Assembly: GCA_017459225.1 (NCBI GenBank)
Contig: JAFUDL010000546.1
Coordinates: 1-19,453, forward strand
DNA from: Kiritimatiellia bacterium
GTDB lineage: Bacteria; Verrucomicrobiota; Kiritimatiellia; RFP12; UBA1067
Direction of reading: 5' to 3'
Length of the DNA: 19,453 bases
The notes under the pieces: model-generated
The model's database searches: none
Seen by the model: the letters and a program-made list of their open reading frames with translations, nothing else
Told to the model about the DNA's origin: nothing
Position numbers and translations under genes: made by a program
Shown here: one piece after another, positions 1 to 7,486 of the stretch
How positions within the stretch are numbered: the stretch's first letter is position 1
Layout: each line of letters begins with the position of its first letter

Positions 1-1053
1 AGCGGCCTTGACGGCCTCGGAGAAGAACTCGATCGTCTTCGGGCCGATGTCGAGGCCCATCCAGCCGTCTTCGATGTCGCCTTCGGTCACCTTCATGGTG
101 ATGTCGCTGGCGTCCTTCTCTGCGGGGAACTTGTCCGCCACCACGTTGTCCACGGGCAGCAGGAACTTGATTCCCTTCGCGGCCGCGGCGTCAAGCATCT
201 CCTTCGCGTAGCCGAGCTGGTCGTCTTCGCAAAGCGAAGCGCCAACCTTCATGCCCTGGGCCTTGAGGAAGGTGTACGCCATTCCGCCGCCCACGATGAG
301 GGTGTCGACCTTGTTGAGGAGGTTCTTGATGACCTTGAGCTTGTCGCTCACCTTGGCGCCGCCGAGGATCGCGACGAACGGACGCACCGGGTTCTCCACC
401 GCGTCGCCGAGGAACTTGATCTCCTTCTCGAGCAGGAAGCCGCTCACGGCAGGACGCAGATAGTCGGCAACGACCGCCGTGGAGGCATGGGCGCGATGCG
501 CCGTGCCGAACGCGTCGTTGCAGTACACGTCGCCGTAGGAGGCGAGCTTCTTCGCCATCGCGGCACGCATCTCCTTGAGCTCGGCCTTCTTCGTCTGGTA
601 CTCCTCCTCGGTGAGGTGGATGCCCTTCTTCTCGTCGTCCTTCTTCACCTTGCCATCTTCGGCCTTGTAGAAGCGGGTGTTCTCGAGAAGCGTCACGTCG
701 CCGGGCTTCATCGCGGCCACGATCTCGTCGGCCGCCATGCAGTCAGGCGCGAACGCAACGGGACGGCCCAGCTGCTTCGCAAGCTCTTCGGCAACCGGCT
801 TGAGCGTGAACGCCGCGTTGTCGGGGTTCGGCGCCGCGCCGAGCTTGACGCCCTTCGGACGGCCGAGGTGGCTCATCAGAACAAGCGACGCGCCCTGCTC
901 GAGCACGTACTTGATCGAAGGGAGCGCCGCGACGATGCGCGTGTCGTCCGTGATCTTGCCCGAGCCATCCTTGGCCATCGGGACGTTGAAGTCAACGCGC
1001 ATCAGAACGCGCTTGCCCGCGAGCTCTACGTCGCGTAGTGTCTTCTTAGCCAT
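1..1053 (-). CDS. pgk: Phosphoglycerate kinase, C-terminus cut by window edge
   Basis: This cytosolic glycolytic enzyme transfers the acyl phosphate of 1,3-bisphosphoglycerate to ADP. The first 351 codons are present and the last roughly 75 residues lie outside the window. The minus-strand translation shows the family landmarks in order: VLMRVDFNVP (17-26), SHLGRPKG (61-68), AFGTAHRAHAST (181-192), ILGGAKVSDKLKVI (229-242) and DIGPKTIE (335-342). The start ATG at 1053 has a GAGGAT-type ribosome binding site and lies 19 bp after the rpsT stop, so the two are probably cotranscribed. Between ENTRFYK and AKKLASYGDVY there is an extra, highly charged segment of about 35 residues (131-166, rich in K and E). 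I recall similar insertions in some Bacteroidota PGKs, and they are absent from the short proteobacterial type. Function is nearly certain. Confidence 0.97.
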   Translation of the reverse strand, partial: MAKKTLRDVELAGKRVLMRVDFNVPMAKDGSGKITDDTRIVAALPSIKYVLEQGASLVLMSHLGRPKGVKLGAAPNPDNAAFTLKPVAEELAKQLGRPVAFAPDCMAADEIVAAMKPGDVTLLENTRFYKAEDGKVKKDDEKKGIHLTEEEYQTKKAELKEMRAAMAKKLASYGDVYCNDAFGTAHRAHASTAVVADYLRPAVSGFLLEKEIKFLGDAVENPVRPFVAILGGAKVSDKLKVIKNLLNKVDTLIVGGGMAYTFLKAQGMKVGASLCEDDQLGYAKEMLDAAAAKGIKFLLPVDNVVADKFPAEKDASDITMKVTEGDIEDGWMGLDIGPKTIEFFSEAVKAA

Positions 1054-1072
1054 TTTGTCGATCCTCAGTCTA

Positions 1073-1369
1073 CTACTCGGCCTTGGTCGCCGCTGCCGCC
1101 TTGGCCTTGTTCAGCTTCAGCTGCGCGCGCGACTTCTTGCGGTTGGCCGTGTTCTTGCTGATCACGCCCTTCTTTGCGGCCTTGTCGAGACCGCTCACGA
1201 AGGAGACGAGTTCCTTCTCGGCCTCCTCCACCTTGCCGGCGTCCGCAGCCTTGAAAAGCTTCTTGTGCGCCGAGTGCAGACGCGTCTTGACCGCTACGTT
1301 GCGCTTGTTCGCCTTAGCGTTCTGACGGTCGCGTTTACGGGCGGCACGGCCGCCTTTGATGTTCGCCAT
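1073..1369 (-). CDS. rpsT: 30S ribosomal protein S20
   Basis: This is a 98-residue, strongly basic protein beginning MANIKGGRAARKRDR and containing SRAQLKLNK near its end. It is typical of S20, which binds 16S rRNA early in small-subunit assembly. The length is slightly above the usual 85-90 because of an Ala/Lys-rich tail. AGGAG sits 9 bp before the ATG, and a good promoter (TTCACA, 17 bp, TAAAAT) lies about 45 bp further upstream. It is the first gene of a short rpsT-pgk unit. The basic composition and the canonical N-terminus make the call secure. Confidence 0.95.
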   Translation of the reverse strand: MANIKGGRAARKRDRQNAKANKRNVAVKTRLHSAHKKLFKAADAGKVEEAEKELVSFVSGLDKAAKKGVISKNTANRKKSRAQLKLNKAKAAAATKAE

Positions 1370-1409
1370 TGTGAATTACTCCTATTGGTCCTAAACGAAT
1401 TGAGTGGAT

Positions 1410-1438
1410 ATTTTACCGAAAAACGCGGCGAATGTGAA
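1410..1438 (-). promoter_or_regulatory. Sigma70-like promoter of rpsT-pgk
   Basis: On the minus strand TTCACA (1433-1438) and TAAAAT (1410-1415) are separated by exactly 17 bp. Each differs from consensus at one base. It is upstream of rpsT with a leader of about 35 nt that holds only the ribosome binding site. The assignment comes from motif match and position. Confidence 0.7.
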
Positions 1439-1478
1439 TAGGGAAAATTAAAAAAATGAAAAAAAACGTTTTTCCCTC

Positions 1479-1507
1479 TTGCGCTACCGCAGGGAAGATG
1501 ATACACT
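1479..1507 (+). promoter_or_regulatory. Probable promoter of tRNA-Thr
   Basis: TTGCGC (1479-1484) and TACACT (1502-1507) are 17 bp apart, about 20 bp before the tRNA 5' end. The match to consensus is only moderate (3/6 and 4/6), but the position is right for a tRNA promoter. An A/T-rich tract at 1441-1475 lies just upstream and could act as an UP-like element. Confidence 0.5.
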
Positions 1508-1526
1508 ATTGCCTGTTTTCAACCAA

Positions 1527-1602
1527 GCCAGGTTAGCACAGCTGGTAGTGCGGCTCATTCGTAATGAGCAGGTCGGCGGTTCGAATCCGTTACCTGGCTC
1601 CA
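1527..1602 (+). tRNA. tRNA-Thr (anticodon CGU)
   Basis: A complete cloverleaf can be drawn. The acceptor stem is GCCAGGT (1527-1533) with ACCTGGC (1592-1598). The D stem is GCAC/GTGC (1536-1539/1548-1551). The anticodon stem is GCTCA/TGAGC (1553-1557/1565-1569) around the loop TTCGTAA, giving anticodon CGT, which reads ACG. The T stem GGCGG/CCGTT encloses TTCGAAT. The discriminator base is T and CCA is encoded (1600-1602). This is the only plus-strand gene seen. It has its own promoter and terminator and converges on the end of licD. Confidence 0.96.
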
Positions 1603-1608
1603 GCATCA

Positions 1609-1647
1609 AACGCGTTTCGTCCGGAATCCGGAGGGAATGCGTTTTTT
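1609..1647 (+). terminator. Rho-independent terminator of tRNA-Thr
   Basis: Arms 1609-1624 and 1628-1643 form a 16-position stem with one G-G mismatch (1619/1633) and two G-T pairs. The loop is AAT, closed by CCGG/CCGG. It is followed by an unbroken T-run (1642-1647). The T-run is on the plus strand only, so this ends the tRNA transcript rather than the convergent licD transcript. Confidence 0.85.
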
Positions 1648-1652
1648 GTTCA

Positions 1653-2567
1653 TTAAGCTCTCTTCGAAACCTCAAGCCGCAGCGGCTCAAAGACCACATG
1701 GCGCTCGCGCTTTCCCTCCGGAGGAGGCGTCATGTAGTCCGGACCATAAAGCCGCCTCATATACGTCTCGAGCCTTGCCGCGCATGGACACCTCCGCCCC
1801 TCGAACAACCGCATCTCCTCTCCCGGCTCGAGCTCTTCGCGCGGGGCAATCTCGCCGAAATAGTGCCGCCTGCCCACCGGATACGTGACAAGGCGCGACT
1901 TCTCGTTCCGGCAGAGTCCGTTCCACCGATCCCAGAGTCGCGTCCAGAATCCAAGCGACGCAAAAGCCACAAAAAAACCAATCATCCGCTTAACGCGGAA
2001 CGCCATTCCGTTCAGCCCCCACCTGCGCTGCCATCTGCGCTCTGCGAAGGCCTTGCGGCAGGAATACAGGAAACCTAACGCAAGCGAACCCCATCCATGC
2101 AAAAGCCTCAGAAACGGATTGTCGGGCACGTTCTCGGAGAAGAACACATCCACGAACACACCACAGCACGGAGGCGGCGCTACAAGATCCTCCCGCGTGA
2201 CGAAACTTGTGCCGCAAAGGCGTATCCTCGGGAAGCACAGTCCGTATCCCTTGGGCACGCCAGGCTCGTATATCGCGTATTTCCCTCCGAAGCGCGCCAT
2301 GAACGCATCGCGGAAGCGCGGCCAGTCCGAACGCGGGATGTTGACGTCGAGGTCGTCGTCCCAGGGGATGAATCCCCGATGCCGCGCGGCGCCCAGCGCC
2401 GAACCGCCGCCGAGAATGAGCCTCGCGCCCGTCTCGGAGACGACGGCGAGGATGTCGTCCAGAATCGCGGCAAGGCACCTCTGCAGCGCGGCAAGGCGCT
2501 CCCCTTCCAGCGGAATCGCCCCTTCGGCTTCAAGATGCTTGTATGCGTCGAACGTGGAAAGTCCCAT
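1653..2567 (-). CDS. LicD-family phosphotransferase
   Basis: This 304-residue protein carries the LicD/fukutin-type nucleotidyltransferase-fold signature: GGGSALGAARHRG (53-65) followed by FIPWDDDLDV (66-75), which supplies the metal-binding acidic residues. GVFVDVFF (136-143) and LYGPDYMTPP (273-282) near the end are also typical. Family members transfer phosphocholine or ribitol phosphate from CDP-activated donors to surface sugars. A hydrophobic stretch (about 193-207) may touch the membrane. The ATG directly abuts the stop of the upstream SDR gene, with GGGAGG before it, so it is the last gene of the operon. The cytidylyltransferase two genes upstream could supply its CDP-linked donor. 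The transferred group cannot be read from the sequence. Confidence 0.88.
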   Translation of the reverse strand: MGLSTFDAYKHLEAEGAIPLEGERLAALQRCLAAILDDILAVVSETGARLILGGGSALGAARHRGFIPWDDDLDVNIPRSDWPRFRDAFMARFGGKYAIYEPGVPKGYGLCFPRIRLCGTSFVTREDLVAPPPCCGVFVDVFFSENVPDNPFLRLLHGWGSLALGFLYSCRKAFAERRWQRRWGLNGMAFRVKRMIGFFVAFASLGFWTRLWDRWNGLCRNEKSRLVTYPVGRRHYFGEIAPREELEPGEEMRLFEGRRCPCAARLETYMRRLYGPDYMTPPPEGKRERHVVFEPLRLEVSKRA

Positions 2568-3512
2568 TCAGCATCCCTCCCGCCACGAGGCGATCAGCCG
2601 CTCGTACGCCTCCATGAGCCCAACACGCGGCCTCCAGCCAAGAGCCTCCAGCTTCGCCGCGGAGAGGCGCAGCCTGCTTATCGGCGCGTACCCCATGCCC
2701 TCCGTCGGCCTTATCACCACGCGCGAAGGCGGATGGGCCGCGCAAAGCATCTCCGCCAGTTCGCGTATGGAGCAGTAGGACGCGGAGTTGCACACATTGT
2801 ACGCCTCGCCCGCCTCGCCTCTTTCCAGCAGCAGCTGTATCGCATCCACCGCATCTGCAAGCGCGCAGTAGCATCTGGCGCTGGATCCGTCTGTGTGAAG
2901 CACCAGATCCTCTCCTCGTGCGATCGCCCGCGCGAACTGCGCGATCACGCGGTTGTCGCCCTCCATGGCCTTCTCGCCCACGATCTGCGCAAGACGCGCG
3001 ATCCTCACCGGAACGTCGTATTCCCGCGCATACGCCGCGCACAGTCCCTCCGCCATCCGCTTTGAGGCCGGATAGGAGCTGCGCGGCGCAAGATGGTCCA
3101 GCGGACCCAGCGCGGACTCGTCGATCGGCGAATTCCCCTGCGGCGATCCGTACACCTCCATGCTCGAGAGATACACCATCCCCTTCACCTTCAGCGCACG
3201 GGCGAGCTCAAGCGCATTCCGGGTGCCGTCGAGCGTCACGGCCATCGTCTCGACCGGACGCTCCACCATGTTGCGCGAGGTGGTCTCGGCCGCCGCGTGG
3301 ACGATGAAGTCCACTGGCGACGCCAGCCGTCCGCGATCAAGCGGACGCGTCACATCCCATTCCAAGATCTCCACGCCTTCGACTCCGTCTAGGAGACGCC
3401 TCGCCTTCTCCACGTTCCTCGCCGCCGCCACTACGGAACCTCCGTTCGCCGCAATCGCCTTGACAAGCGCCGCGCCAACCAGTCCGGTGGAACCTGTCAC
3501 AAGATACTTCAC
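2568..3512 (-). CDS. NAD-dependent epimerase/dehydratase (extended SDR)
   Basis: This 314-residue extended short-chain dehydrogenase has a Rossmann motif GSTGLVG (7-13), a VYLSSMEVYG segment (113-122) with the catalytic Ser, and Y147-x3-K151 in SSYPASKRMAE. I chose the GTG start at 3512 because AAAGGAGG lies just upstream and the GTG forms a GTGA overlap with the cytidylyltransferase stop. A longer reading frame to 3821 only overlaps that gene and has no family similarity. Family members epimerise, dehydrate or reduce nucleotide-linked sugars. Its place between an IspD/TarI-like enzyme and LicD suggests it modifies either the activated donor or its precursor. The substrate is unknown. Confidence 0.85.
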   Translation of the reverse strand: MKYLVTGSTGLVGAALVKAIAANGGSVVAAARNVEKARRLLDGVEGVEILEWDVTRPLDRGRLASPVDFIVHAAAETTSRNMVERPVETMAVTLDGTRNALELARALKVKGMVYLSSMEVYGSPQGNSPIDESALGPLDHLAPRSSYPASKRMAEGLCAAYAREYDVPVRIARLAQIVGEKAMEGDNRVIAQFARAIARGEDLVLHTDGSSARCYCALADAVDAIQLLLERGEAGEAYNVCNSASYCSIRELAEMLCAAHPPSRVVIRPTEGMGYAPISRLRLSAAKLEALGWRPRVGLMEAYERLIASWREGC

Positions 3513-4228
3513 CTCTGCGCCTCCTTTGCCGCCCGGGCCTTGAGCAGCGCGTCTAGGAATATGACGTCCTCCGGCGTCGTTATCTTCACGTTCCCGCGGT
3601 TCCCAGGAACAAGATGAATCGGGATGCCAAGAGTCCAGCATATCGTGGCCTGGTCGATCATGTCGGTGTATCCCTCCGGGCGCGCGCGTATCCGCTCGTG
3701 GGCGGCCAAGATGTCTCCAAGGCGGAAGCTCTGCGGCGCCTGCGCGGTGTAGGATTCTCTCCGATACGGCAGCGCGTCTATCGTGGAGCCGTCCTTCGAC
3801 AGCACGATCGTCTCGAAGCACGGCGTGTACGTGACGGCGTTACCGAACTTCTCCACCGCCTCGATGTTGGCGGTGATGACCTCTGGAAGAACGTACGGAC
3901 GCACGCCGTCGTGGAGAAGCACCACGGCATCTGCAGGATACTTCGCGGCGGCGGCCCTGAGCCCGCTGTAAATCGAGTCCTGCGCCGTGATCCCGCTTTC
4001 CGCGAGATCAAGCGGCTTCGCGATGCCGTACTTCGCCGCAAGCGCGCGGCAGTCGTCGAAATACTCTGGCGACACCACCAGCACGATGCCATCCACAAGC
4101 GGATGCTCCTGGAACAGCGCGAGCGTATGGGCCAGAACAGGCTTGCCGTCCAGCTCAAGAAACTGCTTCGGAACGTCAGCGCCCATCCGCGTGCCAACAC
4201 CTCCTGCGAATACGACCGCTATGTTCAT
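3509..4228 (-). CDS. IspD/TarI-family CTP cytidylyltransferase
   Basis: This 239-residue protein has the family's nucleotide-binding start FAGGVGTRMG (7-16), PKQFLEL (20-26), LLHDGVRPYV (104-113) and NVKITTPEDV (213-222). The reaction is a polyol- or sugar-phosphate plus CTP giving a CDP-derivative and pyrophosphate. IspD makes CDP-methylerythritol for isoprenoids and TarI makes CDP-ribitol for teichoic acids. The stretch GKPVLAHTLALFQEHPLVDG resembles TarI at least as much as IspD. The gene sits in a polymer operon beside LicD, so I favour a surface-polymer role. AAGGAGGAG precedes the ATG, and 4-bp overlaps join it to both neighbours. The true substrate (ribitol-P, methylerythritol-P or other) is unresolved, so I give no gene symbol. 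Confidence 0.85.
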   Translation of the reverse strand: MNIAVVFAGGVGTRMGADVPKQFLELDGKPVLAHTLALFQEHPLVDGIVLVVSPEYFDDCRALAAKYGIAKPLDLAESGITAQDSIYSGLRAAAAKYPADAVVLLHDGVRPYVLPEVITANIEAVEKFGNAVTYTPCFETIVLSKDGSTIDALPYRRESYTAQAPQSFRLGDILAAHERIRARPEGYTDMIDQATICWTLGIPIHLVPGNRGNVKITTPEDVIFLDALLKARAAKEAQR

Positions 4229-5223
4229 CGCATTTCTCCTCCTTGAATTTCAGGCAGCGGGAAGACCGACTCCAGATACCCGCGCAGCCACACGAAATCA
4301 TCCTCCGCCGTGTCGGGACCGTCGTTGAAGCACACGAGCCTTGGCTCGAACGTGCGTATCATCTCGGGTCCCTCGCGCCACCTGCCCGGCACGATCTGCA
4401 GCGAGTCAGCCCAGCTGGGAATCAACCGCCGCCACCAGGCCGACGCGCGGTTCGTGTTGAACGTGGCGCGGCGGAAATGGCCGTGGCCCTTCGCGATCGC
4501 GTAGCCGGCGTAGATCGAGCGCTGCACGAGCTTCGGGTTGCGGAACGGAAACGCGAGCTGAGACTCGATCTCGGCGCGGAAGAACTCGTAGCACGCGACA
4601 ACGTCGTCCCTGCAGTATGCGTCCACATTGTGGTGAGGAAGCCGGCCGACCATCGAACACGGGCCAGGACGCATCCCGAACCGCGCGCGCAGAAGAGCGT
4701 CCGCCGTGTCGAGGCGGTTGCGGTAGTCCTGCTCCACGCCGTTTGCGGACGCCCTTCGCCGCATGCCATAGCGGAAGTACGGATATCCATCGCCCGCGAA
4801 GAAGAAGCTCTCCGGCACGCTTCCCCAGAACAGCGTGTCGTCGTTCGAGTAGAGATAACGTTCAGCGAGACCGGGGATGCGGGCTATGTGGTGTTCGATT
4901 ACTCCGGACGAAAAGCACGGCAGTATATCACGGGGCATTATCTCGGAATGGCGCACTATCCGCACCTTCGGATCCTTCAGCTCGGGCCATGGCGGCACAG
5001 ACTGGTCGTCGTCCATGACAATGAAGATGCAGCGTATCCACGGCACTCCCTTCGCGGCGCTGCGCAGCGAATAGCGAAGCATGTCGCCGCCGCGGTAGCG
5101 ACAGGCTCCATTATGAACGCTGTCGTTCGCCACGCCGAACTTTTCCGCAGTGGCAATGCGTTTCGCGCGCCACTTTGGATCCGCATCGTCGCACCAGAGA
5201 TATACTAGGTCGATGGGCGTCAT
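4225..5223 (-). CDS. Stealth-family sugar phosphotransferase (Stealth A)
   Basis: This 332-residue Stealth protein belongs to the family of the meningococcal capsule polymerase SacB and the human GlcNAc-phosphotransferase GNPTAB. Region 1 is IDLVYLWCDD (4-13). Region 2 covers LRYSLRSAAKGVPWIRCIFI (49-68) and continues through HHIARIPGLAERYLYSNDD (111-129). PHHNVDAYCRDDV (196-208) follows, and the end carries the VCFNDGPDTAEDD segment (297-309). Such enzymes move hexose-1-phosphate from a UDP-sugar to an acceptor, creating a phosphodiester link. The ATG at 5223 is chosen because GAGGAG precedes it, it forms ATGA with the upstream stop, and the conserved region begins at residue 4. A longer frame reaching 5367 only overlaps the neighbour. 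It differs considerably from Stealth B, so it is not a recent duplicate. Confidence 0.9.
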   Translation of the reverse strand: MTPIDLVYLWCDDADPKWRAKRIATAEKFGVANDSVHNGACRYRGGDMLRYSLRSAAKGVPWIRCIFIVMDDDQSVPPWPELKDPKVRIVRHSEIMPRDILPCFSSGVIEHHIARIPGLAERYLYSNDDTLFWGSVPESFFFAGDGYPYFRYGMRRRASANGVEQDYRNRLDTADALLRARFGMRPGPCSMVGRLPHHNVDAYCRDDVVACYEFFRAEIESQLAFPFRNPKLVQRSIYAGYAIAKGHGHFRRATFNTNRASAWWRRLIPSWADSLQIVPGRWREGPEMIRTFEPRLVCFNDGPDTAEDDFVWLRGYLESVFPLPEIQGGEMR

Positions 5224-6467
5224 CTCTGCTCCTCGTTCATCCATCCCTCGATGATGTCCACGGCGCGCGCGGACGCCCTGCCGTTCTCCATGCATCCCTT
5301 CCCCGCCAGGACCGCGGTGGAATCGGCGGCAAACTTCTCCGCATCGAACGCCTCTATCGCGCGGCAAAGCGCCTCGTTCGTCTCAGCCACGGGGAACGGC
5401 GTCGACTCGAGCGGATAGTAGAATCCGTGCATGCCGTCGTACGCGGCCTTGTCGGGCGCGAACAGAAACCCCGGTTTCCCGCCCAGCAGATAATCGTAGA
5501 TCCAGCTCGAATAGTCGGTGATCCCTGCATCGGCCGCAATGAGAAGTTCCTGCATGTCGTCGTATCCGGTGGCGTCCAGTACACCTGCGGGGAAGGATAT
5601 CAATCCTTCGGCGAGCGCCTTGGCGTCAAGCGGATGCAGGCGCATCGCGATTGTCCATGCGCCGCCGAAGCGGCGTTCAAGGGCGTCCTTCCACGCGCGA
5701 AACGCATAAGCGTCCGAACCTTCCGCCAGCGCGGCGTCGCGGAACGTCGGCGCAAAAAGCGCGAGATTCGCATCCTCCGGGAGGCCAAGCGACGCGAACA
5801 CCCTACGACGCATCTCTTGCCTCTTGTCGTCGGGGAGGAAGAACACGTCGTTGCGCGGATGACCAGTGCGGAAGCGCGGGGCGGCGGCGAGAGGACACGC
5901 CGCGAAGACAGTGTCGTCGAAGTCGCTGTTGGAGAGGAGAGCGTCCACGACGGCGGCGTTAGCGACTCCAGTCCCGTCCGTGGCGCTCTTTCCGGCGTCG
6001 AGCCGTTTGATACCAAGAGAACCATGCCATGTGTTCATCACGAACTGTCCGTGGCGCTTGGCAGGGTTGCCGCGCGAGACGAAGAAATGCGAGTTCTCCA
6101 CAACCACCTTCGCAGTTGCGAGCTCGCGGTAGGCGGCGCCTGTCCAGCGCCGCACGGCGCGCCCGGTGTCGGGCCTGCCGCCGCATGCGCGGTACGCTGC
6201 GTCGGAAAGCAGCCACACAATGTCCACATCGGCACGGCGACGCGACAGCTCCTTGGCGATGTACTTCGGATTGCATGTGTACGTCCATGACGACGTGACG
6301 AAGAGGACCTTGTGCGGGTCCACCGGCAGTCGCGCCGCACGATGACGGCGAACGGCCGAGACCAGACGTGAACGCCACAGGCGACGACGCAGCTTCTCTC
6401 CCAACTGCCCGTTGCCGAAGGAGTTGAAGAAACGTTTCCAGAACGCCTTCTTGCCGTAGCGGTTCAT
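5220..6467 (-). CDS. TagF/TagB-like CDP-glycerol glycerophosphotransferase
   Basis: This 415-residue protein carries the motifs of poly(glycerophosphate) glycerophosphotransferases: NTWHGSLGIKRL (145-156) with the first catalytic His, TGHPRNDVFF (201-210), APTFRD (239-244), MRLHPLD (275-281) with the second His, and ITDYSSWIYDYLLGGKPGF (316-334). The basic N-terminus (about 1-45) could act as a membrane-binding patch. Enzymes of this family transfer glycerol-phosphate or a related polyol phosphate from a CDP donor to a membrane-linked acceptor. AAAGGAGGG precedes the ATG at 6467, and ATGA overlaps link it to both Stealth genes. No CDP-glycerol synthase (TagD-like) lies in the window, so the donor could instead come from the neighbouring IspD/TarI-like enzyme. 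Confidence 0.88.
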   Translation of the reverse strand: MNRYGKKAFWKRFFNSFGNGQLGEKLRRRLWRSRLVSAVRRHRAARLPVDPHKVLFVTSSWTYTCNPKYIAKELSRRRADVDIVWLLSDAAYRACGGRPDTGRAVRRWTGAAYRELATAKVVVENSHFFVSRGNPAKRHGQFVMNTWHGSLGIKRLDAGKSATDGTGVANAAVVDALLSNSDFDDTVFAACPLAAAPRFRTGHPRNDVFFLPDDKRQEMRRRVFASLGLPEDANLALFAPTFRDAALAEGSDAYAFRAWKDALERRFGGAWTIAMRLHPLDAKALAEGLISFPAGVLDATGYDDMQELLIAADAGITDYSSWIYDYLLGGKPGFLFAPDKAAYDGMHGFYYPLESTPFPVAETNEALCRAIEAFDAEKFAADSTAVLAGKGCMENGRASARAVDIIEGWMNEEQR

Positions 6468-7486
6468 GCGGTCGGCCCTCCTTTCTCGAAGGAAGACGGA
6501 ATCGGGAAGAGCGATTCCAACGCCTCGTGCAGCCAGGCGTGGTCCGCGTCCGTCGCGGCCTCGGTGTCGTTGAAGCAGAAGAGCCCCGGACGCCATTTGC
6601 GCAGCATCTCAAGACTCGTCTTCCAGCCATCTCCGAAGAACTGGAGCGAGTCCGCGTAGCCGGGGCGCAGCAGGCGTTTCCACCACGCGCGCCTCTCCTT
6701 CACGCGGAAGCGGGCGAGACGGAAGTGACCGCGCCCGCGCGCGATCGCATCGTATGCGTATATGACGCGCTGCACCTTGTCTGGCGAGCGGAACGGGAAG
6801 GCGAAGGTCGGCAGCAGCGCGTCGCGGAAACGCGCGAAACAGTCGAGCACGTCGTCCCGGACGTAGGCGTCGATGCAGTGGTGCGGATAGCGCTTCGACG
6901 CCTGCGCAAGTTCGCCGTTCGGAGACGGATAGGTTTCGGCGATCAGCCGGTCGGCCTGTTCCATGTTGCAGATGTAGTTGTAGTTCGCCTGCCGAGCATC
7001 AGGGCCCGGGTTGCGCAGGCCTCCAAAACGGAAACGCGGGAAACCGTCGCGTGCGAAGAAGAACGACGGGGCCAGGGGGCGGCCGAACATGCAGTCGTCG
7101 TTCGAGTAGACGTAGCGCGCCGCCAGGCCGGGAATCCGCGCCAGATGGTGTTCGATCGTGCCGGAGCAGAAACACGGAAGCGCCTCCTTCGGCATGATCT
7201 CGGAGAGCCGCACGATACGCAGCTTCGGATGGTCCAGACGAAGCCACGCGGGCGGCGTGATGTCGTCGTCGATCACGAGGAAGACGCGGCGCACCCACGG
7301 GACGAATTTTTCTGCCGAGCGCATGGCGAAGCGAATCTCGTCATTGCTCTCGAACCTGCAGGCGGCGTTACCGCGCGCAGTGGCCGCAAGGCCGCACGCG
7401 GCCGCCGTGGCGTCTTTCTTGGCGCGCCACGCCGCGTCCGACGCATCGCACCAAGTATAGACAAGGTCTATTGCCCAATCATCCAT
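6464..7486 (-). CDS. Stealth-family sugar phosphotransferase (Stealth B)
   Basis: This is a second, 340-residue Stealth protein. Conserved regions are AIDLVYTWCDASD (5-17), IRFAMRSAEKFVPWVRR (51-67), HHLARIPGLAARYVYSNDD (113-131), PHHCIDAYVRDDV (201-213) and FCFNDTEAATD (303-313), ending with SSFEKGG as in capsule Stealth enzymes. The predicted activity is hexose-1-phosphate transfer from a nucleotide sugar. The ATG at 7486 has GGAG about 8 bp upstream and starts four residues before the conserved region. A longer in-frame ATG at 7576 is rejected because it falls within a TATAATG promoter sequence. It is the first gene of the six-gene operon running to licD, and its stop overlaps the next start by ATGA. 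Confidence 0.9.
   Translation of the reverse strand: MDDWAIDLVYTWCDASDAAWRAKKDATAAACGLAATARGNAACRFESNDEIRFAMRSAEKFVPWVRRVFLVIDDDITPPAWLRLDHPKLRIVRLSEIMPKEALPCFCSGTIEHHLARIPGLAARYVYSNDDCMFGRPLAPSFFFARDGFPRFRFGGLRNPGPDARQANYNYICNMEQADRLIAETYPSPNGELAQASKRYPHHCIDAYVRDDVLDCFARFRDALLPTFAFPFRSPDKVQRVIYAYDAIARGRGHFRLARFRVKERRAWWKRLLRPGYADSLQFFGDGWKTSLEMLRKWRPGLFCFNDTEAATDADHAWLHEALESLFPIPSSFEKGGPTA

Noticed and set aside
487..1441. Long plus-strand reading frames opposite pgk and rpsT
   Set aside because: They mirror two unmistakable conserved genes on the other strand, are Leu/Arg/Ser-rich, and match no recognisable family. They are GC-driven shadow frames.
1441..1476. A/T-rich inverted segment GGGAAAA...TTTTTCCC as a terminator between rpsT and the tRNA
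   Set aside because: The stem is mostly A-T with a long loop, and it lies upstream of both divergent genes where no transcript should end. It is better viewed as promoter-flanking A/T-rich DNA.
1527..1647. tRNA-Thr as an integration site for a mobile island carrying the polysaccharide genes
   Set aside because: No integrase, and no direct repeat of the tRNA 3' end was found elsewhere in the window. The tRNA has its own intact terminator before licD.
3513..3821. N-terminal extension of the SDR gene to 3821
   Set aside because: It overlaps 300 bp of the cytidylyltransferase and lacks family similarity. The GTG at 3512 has a near-perfect ribosome binding site and the Rossmann motif begins right after it.
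4243..5208. Plus-strand frame of 321 codons opposite Stealth A
   Set aside because: Arg/His/Ala/Val-rich composition without motifs, fully antisense to a conserved gene.
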